A stretch of 64,000 nucleotides of DNA, taken from contig JBEHXV010000011.1 of NCBI GenBank assembly GCA_048498515.1, forward strand, positions 62,001-126,000, written 5' to 3'. The number at the start of each line of letters is the position of its first letter. Position 1 is the stretch's first letter. Source of the stretch: UBA4416 sp048498515 (GTDB taxonomy: Bacteria > Bacteroidota > Bacteroidia > B-17B0 > Aurantibacillaceae). The notes under the pieces are model-generated. The model was not told where the DNA came from. It saw nothing but the letters and a program-made list of their open reading frames with translations, and did not search any database. This document shows positions 61,246 to 64,000 of this stretch, in pieces. Made by a program: the position numbers and the translations under genes.

Positions 61246-61891
61246 TTTACACTATCATACTGTAACTCCACTATTACATAATATTTTAAAAACCTTGATG
61301 GCATCTAAGGAATTTGATGCTTTTAGATTAGTAGGAGGAACTGCCTTAAGTCTTTACAAAGGACACCGTTTATCTGTTGATATTGATCTATTTACCGACG
61401 CAGAATATGGATCCATTGATTTTGCAGCCATTACCACTTTCTTGCGTGCAAACTACCCTTATGTTGATACAGGTAATGATGATATTATCGGTTTTGGTAA
61501 ATCCTATTTTGTGGGAGATAACCAGGGTGATTGTATTAAGCTGGATATTTATTATACAACCGATCATTTTATTGATGAGATACAACTCATAGATGGGATT
61601 CGCCTGGCAAGTATTGAGGAAATTATAGCCATGAAAATAAATGTTGTATCCAGGGGCGGACGTAAAAAGGATTTCTGGGATATTCATGAATTAAAAGATG
61701 ACTACACAATTGATGAAATGGTTGCTTTGCATCTTAAAAAGCATGAACATACACACGACAGAGAATTAATCAGGACTAACTTTACGGAATTTGAGAATGC
61801 AGATGTTGATTTTGATCCGGAATGTGTGCGCAACAAATCATGGGAGATCATTAAACTGGATATGATTGATTATGTAAAAGAGTTAACGTAA
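61235..61891 (+). CDS. AbiEii/AbiGii-type nucleotidyltransferase toxin
   Basis: The 218-aa protein has the nucleotidyltransferase core: GG at 34-35 (RLVGGTALSLYKGHRLSVDI) and acidic pair D49/D51 (SVDIDLF). GRKKDFWDIHEL at about 140-151 is the family's second signature. AbiEii proteins transfer nucleotides to target RNAs, commonly tRNA ends, halting growth in phage-hit cells. All catalytic residues appear intact. It is translated from an 11-nt overlap with the antitoxin, ensuring balanced expression. Origin by transfer is likely for such systems, but the base composition does not stand out. Confidence 0.88.
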   Translation: MKSNLHYHTVTPLLHNILKTLMASKEFDAFRLVGGTALSLYKGHRLSVDIDLFTDAEYGSIDFAAITTFLRANYPYVDTGNDDIIGFGKSYFVGDNQGDCIKLDIYYTTDHFIDEIQLIDGIRLASIEEIIAMKINVVSRGGRKKDFWDIHELKDDYTIDEMVALHLKKHEHTHDRELIRTNFTEFENADVDFDPECVRNKSWEIIKLDMIDYVKELT

Positions 61892-61996
61892 TTAAATCAA
61901 TCACGTAGTTATCTTTTTGAATTTTGGAATACTATTTGCCATTACCATATTAGATAAATTGGCTTTTTATAGCTCATTTTGCGTTCCCTTCAGTCA

Positions 61997-62068
61997 TTTT
62001 CACTCTCTAAAAATTCAATTCACTCATTTAAAATTGAATTTCACCCATCTAAAATAGATTTTCACTCA
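61997..62068 (+). promoter_or_regulatory. Four direct iterons upstream of the sigma factor gene
   Basis: TTTTCACTC (61997), TTCACTCA (62019), TTTCACCCA (62039) and TTTTCACTCA (62059) place their CAC triplets at 62001, 62021, 62042 and 62063. The spacing of 20-21 bp is two helical turns, so a protein could bind all on one face. TAAAA words follow three of them. They end 128 bp before the ECF sigma gene start. Confidence 0.55.
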
Positions 62069-62196
62069 ATGTAACGAAAAATAATGGGTTTGATTTTCAG
62101 TTACTTAACTTTTGGGCTTAATTTATTTCATTTTTTACTGTAACTATTTGTTCCGTTTGGCATTATAAACCCACAATGCTTTTAAACGCAGTCTAT

Positions 62197-62769
62197 ATGG
62201 ATTTCTCACCGCGATACCATCATACCGCCGAAATGTTACAATCTGAACAACAGATCATTGAGGCTGCGAAACAGAACCCCGAGCATTTCGGGCCCCTGTA
62301 CGACAAATATTACAAACAGATCTTTGGCTACGTGTACCAGCGTATGGATTCAAAAGATGCCGCTTTTGACCTGACCGCGCAGGTATTTTTAAAAGCCCTT
62401 ACCAATATTGAAAAATATGAGTACAAGGGTGTGCCATTTGCAAGTTGGTTATACCGCATTGCGCACAGCGAAGTGATGCAGCTTTTCCGCAACAACAAAA
62501 AACTGCGTACCATTAACGCCGATGTAAGCGACCTGAGAAATATTTGCGAAGAGGTGGAGGAAGAATACATGGAGCAATACAAAGGCATATTGATGAACGT
62601 GATAAAAGACCTGCCGGAAGACGAATTGCAGTTAATTGAATTACGATTCTTTGAGAAAAGAGCGTTTAAAGAGATTGCTGAAATACTTAATATTACCGAA
62701 ACAAACGCCAAAGTAAAGCTGTACCGAATATTGGAACGCGTGAAAAAAACGCTGACGAAGAAAAAATAG
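62197..62769 (+). CDS. RNA polymerase sigma factor, ECF/sigma-70 family
   Basis: I start at the Met at 62197 (MDFSPRYHHTAEMLQSEQQI), a familiar beginning of this Bacteroidota group; 62176 would add 7 residues. The 190-aa protein has sigma region 2 (LYDKYYKQIFGYVYQRMDSK, ASWLYRIAHSEVMQLFRNNK) and region 4 (LPEDELQLIELRFFEKRAFK, EIAEILNITETNAKVKLYRI). No anti-sigma factor with a transmembrane helix follows. Instead a lipoprotein gene begins 5 nt later, so the two are an operon, and the lipoprotein may sit in the same stress or envelope pathway. Confidence 0.9.
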   Translation: MDFSPRYHHTAEMLQSEQQIIEAAKQNPEHFGPLYDKYYKQIFGYVYQRMDSKDAAFDLTAQVFLKALTNIEKYEYKGVPFASWLYRIAHSEVMQLFRNNKKLRTINADVSDLRNICEEVEEEYMEQYKGILMNVIKDLPEDELQLIELRFFEKRAFKEIAEILNITETNAKVKLYRILERVKKTLTKKK

Positions 62770-62774
62770 AATTT

Positions 62775-64000
62775 ATGACCGAACGTTTATATAAATTTTT
62801 ATTAAATCTTATTTTACCATTTATTTTTTATGGCTGTCATTCCAGTTCCTCAACCGAAACAAGCAGTAACGGCAATATACAGGATACACTTACTACAAAC
62901 ATTGTTATTTCCGATAACCAGCCTGATTCAATCGGCCTCTCCTCCACCGGTAATCAGGCCGGTTTACGTGAAGAAAAAATAGCATCCCTCTCTGAACTTT
63001 ATAAAAGATGCCGAAAAAAAGCATCGGTATTTACCGTGAACCCTAACCGTGATACGGTAATAAAATGCAAAGAGGGTACGCTCATTTCCATTCCTGCCAA
63101 TTCTTTTGAAACCATTGATGGCCAATTGCCGGCTAATGGCAATATCAAACTATCTGTTAATGAATACTATTCCGTTTCGGATATGTTACTGGCCAATTTA
63201 ACTACCAGCAGCAACGGTAGTATGATTGAAACAGGGGGTATGTTCTATATATCGGCTACCGAAAAAGACAGCAATGATAGTTTAAAATTAAAAAAGGGAA
63301 AGGACCTTACATTTGCCCTGCCAAATTTCCAATCCAAAAATATGGCCGGCATGCAAGTATTCAATGGCGTTCATGATAGTGCCGGTGTTAACTGGGAAGC
63401 TAAAAGCGGAATGGCCGGTTTTGCCCAACAGTGGATTAATGGCAGAAGGGATTTAAATATTATTGCCGATAATTACCTGGTATTTCCTGATGTTGAGCCA
63501 AAAAAATTACCTACTCTTAATTCCTCTCAAAGTTATACTGCTGAGTTGTTAATGCCTATAAGAGATGTTTTTCAAAATAACAGCATTACCAGAAGTGCGA
63601 TTGGCTATATCGATACAATGGGCATGTTGCGGGGATACCTGGCCGGAAATAAAAAACGGAAATTTAAATTTGAAACAAACTATACCCCTACATTTTCTGA
63701 AAACATACGTGTGAATGTGGCCGTGAGCTTTAGAGTTCAACTGAAGAAAAAAGAGGATGTGAACATGCAATACCTGGATAAGCTTTTAAAAATGGGCAAA
63801 TGTAATCCCGATAGCCTTGTAGCGGTAAAAGCCACGTTTATTCCTGTTATTAAAAGAATGAACTTCGAAAATATTAAACCCGACCTGAACTACTATACCA
63901 TTTCCGTTTCCAGTCACAAAAAACGGCTAAACCAGATTAAAAAAATGCAAAGGGCTTATCAAGAGCATGTGAAACAACTTGAGGCAAGCGCTACAGCCAA
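62775..64000 (+). CDS. Lipoprotein of unknown function (3' end outside window)
   Basis: The frame stays open from the ATG at 62775 to the right edge (408 codons). The N-terminus is a lipoprotein signal (LNLILPFIFYGC, Cys21). It is followed by a Ser/Thr-rich linker and strand-rich domains. Residues about 95-190 (VFTVNPNRDTVIKCKEGTLI, IPANSF, YYSVSDMLLANLTTSSNG, IETGGMFYISA) recall a ZU5/anchor-like domain found in Bacteroidota lipoproteins. The gene is coupled to the ECF sigma gene (5-nt gap). No anti-sigma domain is visible in the part present. Confidence 0.82.
   Translation, partial: MTERLYKFLLNLILPFIFYGCHSSSSTETSSNGNIQDTLTTNIVISDNQPDSIGLSSTGNQAGLREEKIASLSELYKRCRKKASVFTVNPNRDTVIKCKEGTLISIPANSFETIDGQLPANGNIKLSVNEYYSVSDMLLANLTTSSNGSMIETGGMFYISATEKDSNDSLKLKKGKDLTFALPNFQSKNMAGMQVFNGVHDSAGVNWEAKSGMAGFAQQWINGRRDLNIIADNYLVFPDVEPKKLPTLNSSQSYTAELLMPIRDVFQNNSITRSAIGYIDTMGMLRGYLAGNKKRKFKFETNYTPTFSENIRVNVAVSFRVQLKKKEDVNMQYLDKLLKMGKCNPDSLVAVKATFIPVIKRMNFENIKPDLNYYTISVSSHKKRLNQIKKMQRAYQEHVKQLEASATA

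Noticed and set aside
1..64000. tRNA or rRNA genes
   Set aside because: No cloverleaf or rRNA-like conserved stretch was seen in any intergenic gap, though I could not run a scanner.

Overview
The window comes from a member of the phylum Bacteroidota. Four secreted proteins end in type IX secretion (T9SS) sorting domains: three of type A and one of the CHU_C type B. Shine-Dalgarno sequences are essentially absent. Several starts are preceded by the Bacteroidota -7 box TAnnTTTG. Lipoproteins and large PKD, BNR and RHS surface proteins dominate. No rRNA, tRNA, CRISPR array or transposase gene was found. I would not name a genus from this sequence.

Region 1 (1-7140, plus strand) holds the end of a giant Ala/Lys/Glu-repeat protein with a terminal TPR, a 293-bp nested-palindrome element that looks like a MITE, a T9SS-sorted wall protein, a small protein joining a histone-H1-like basic tail to a CFI-box-like domain, and an orphan NarL-type response regulator.

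Region 2 (7238-33180, minus strand) is the centrepiece: ten tightly packed genes over 26 kb that look like one operon. In transcription order they encode a coiled-coil outer-membrane beta-barrel, a periplasmic Ig-like protein, a Skp/OmpH chaperone, a lipoprotein, a 1895-aa secreted RHS-associated protein, a small secreted protein, a PKD protein carrying a lone YD-type module, another secreted protein, a 4133-aa RHS protein containing a BNR/YCF48-like propeller and a papain/NlpC-like C-terminal domain, and an overlapping small lipoprotein that is a good candidate immunity protein. The layout suggests a self-contained export and assembly system for a polymorphic RHS toxin or adhesin. None of these proteins shows a T9SS sorting domain.

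Region 3 (33642-39161, plus strand) has a small secreted protein, a leaderless zinc amidase next to a leaderless alpha/beta-hydrolase lipase (a plausible peptidoglycan and membrane effector pair), and a T9SS-sorted M6 metalloprotease with a CUB-like domain.

Region 4 (39295-54242) is mostly housekeeping: topoisomerase III, an SF1B (IGHMBP2-like) helicase, a beta-lactamase-fold serine hydrolase, a T9SS-sorted BNR-repeat protein, a likely three-gene operon (M23 peptidase, APC permease, lipoprotein) and alanyl-tRNA synthetase. Its intergenic gaps are rich in dispersed palindromic repeats and strong bidirectional terminators.

Region 5 (54363-64000) has a 2037-aa type B T9SS protein with nine tandem 90-aa repeats. 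It is followed by a toxin-antitoxin pair (XRE HTH fused to a DUF6922-like domain, then an AbiEii-type nucleotidyltransferase) under a perfect palindromic operator. The window ends with an ECF sigma factor preceded by four 20-21-bp-spaced iterons and a lipoprotein gene that runs off the edge.
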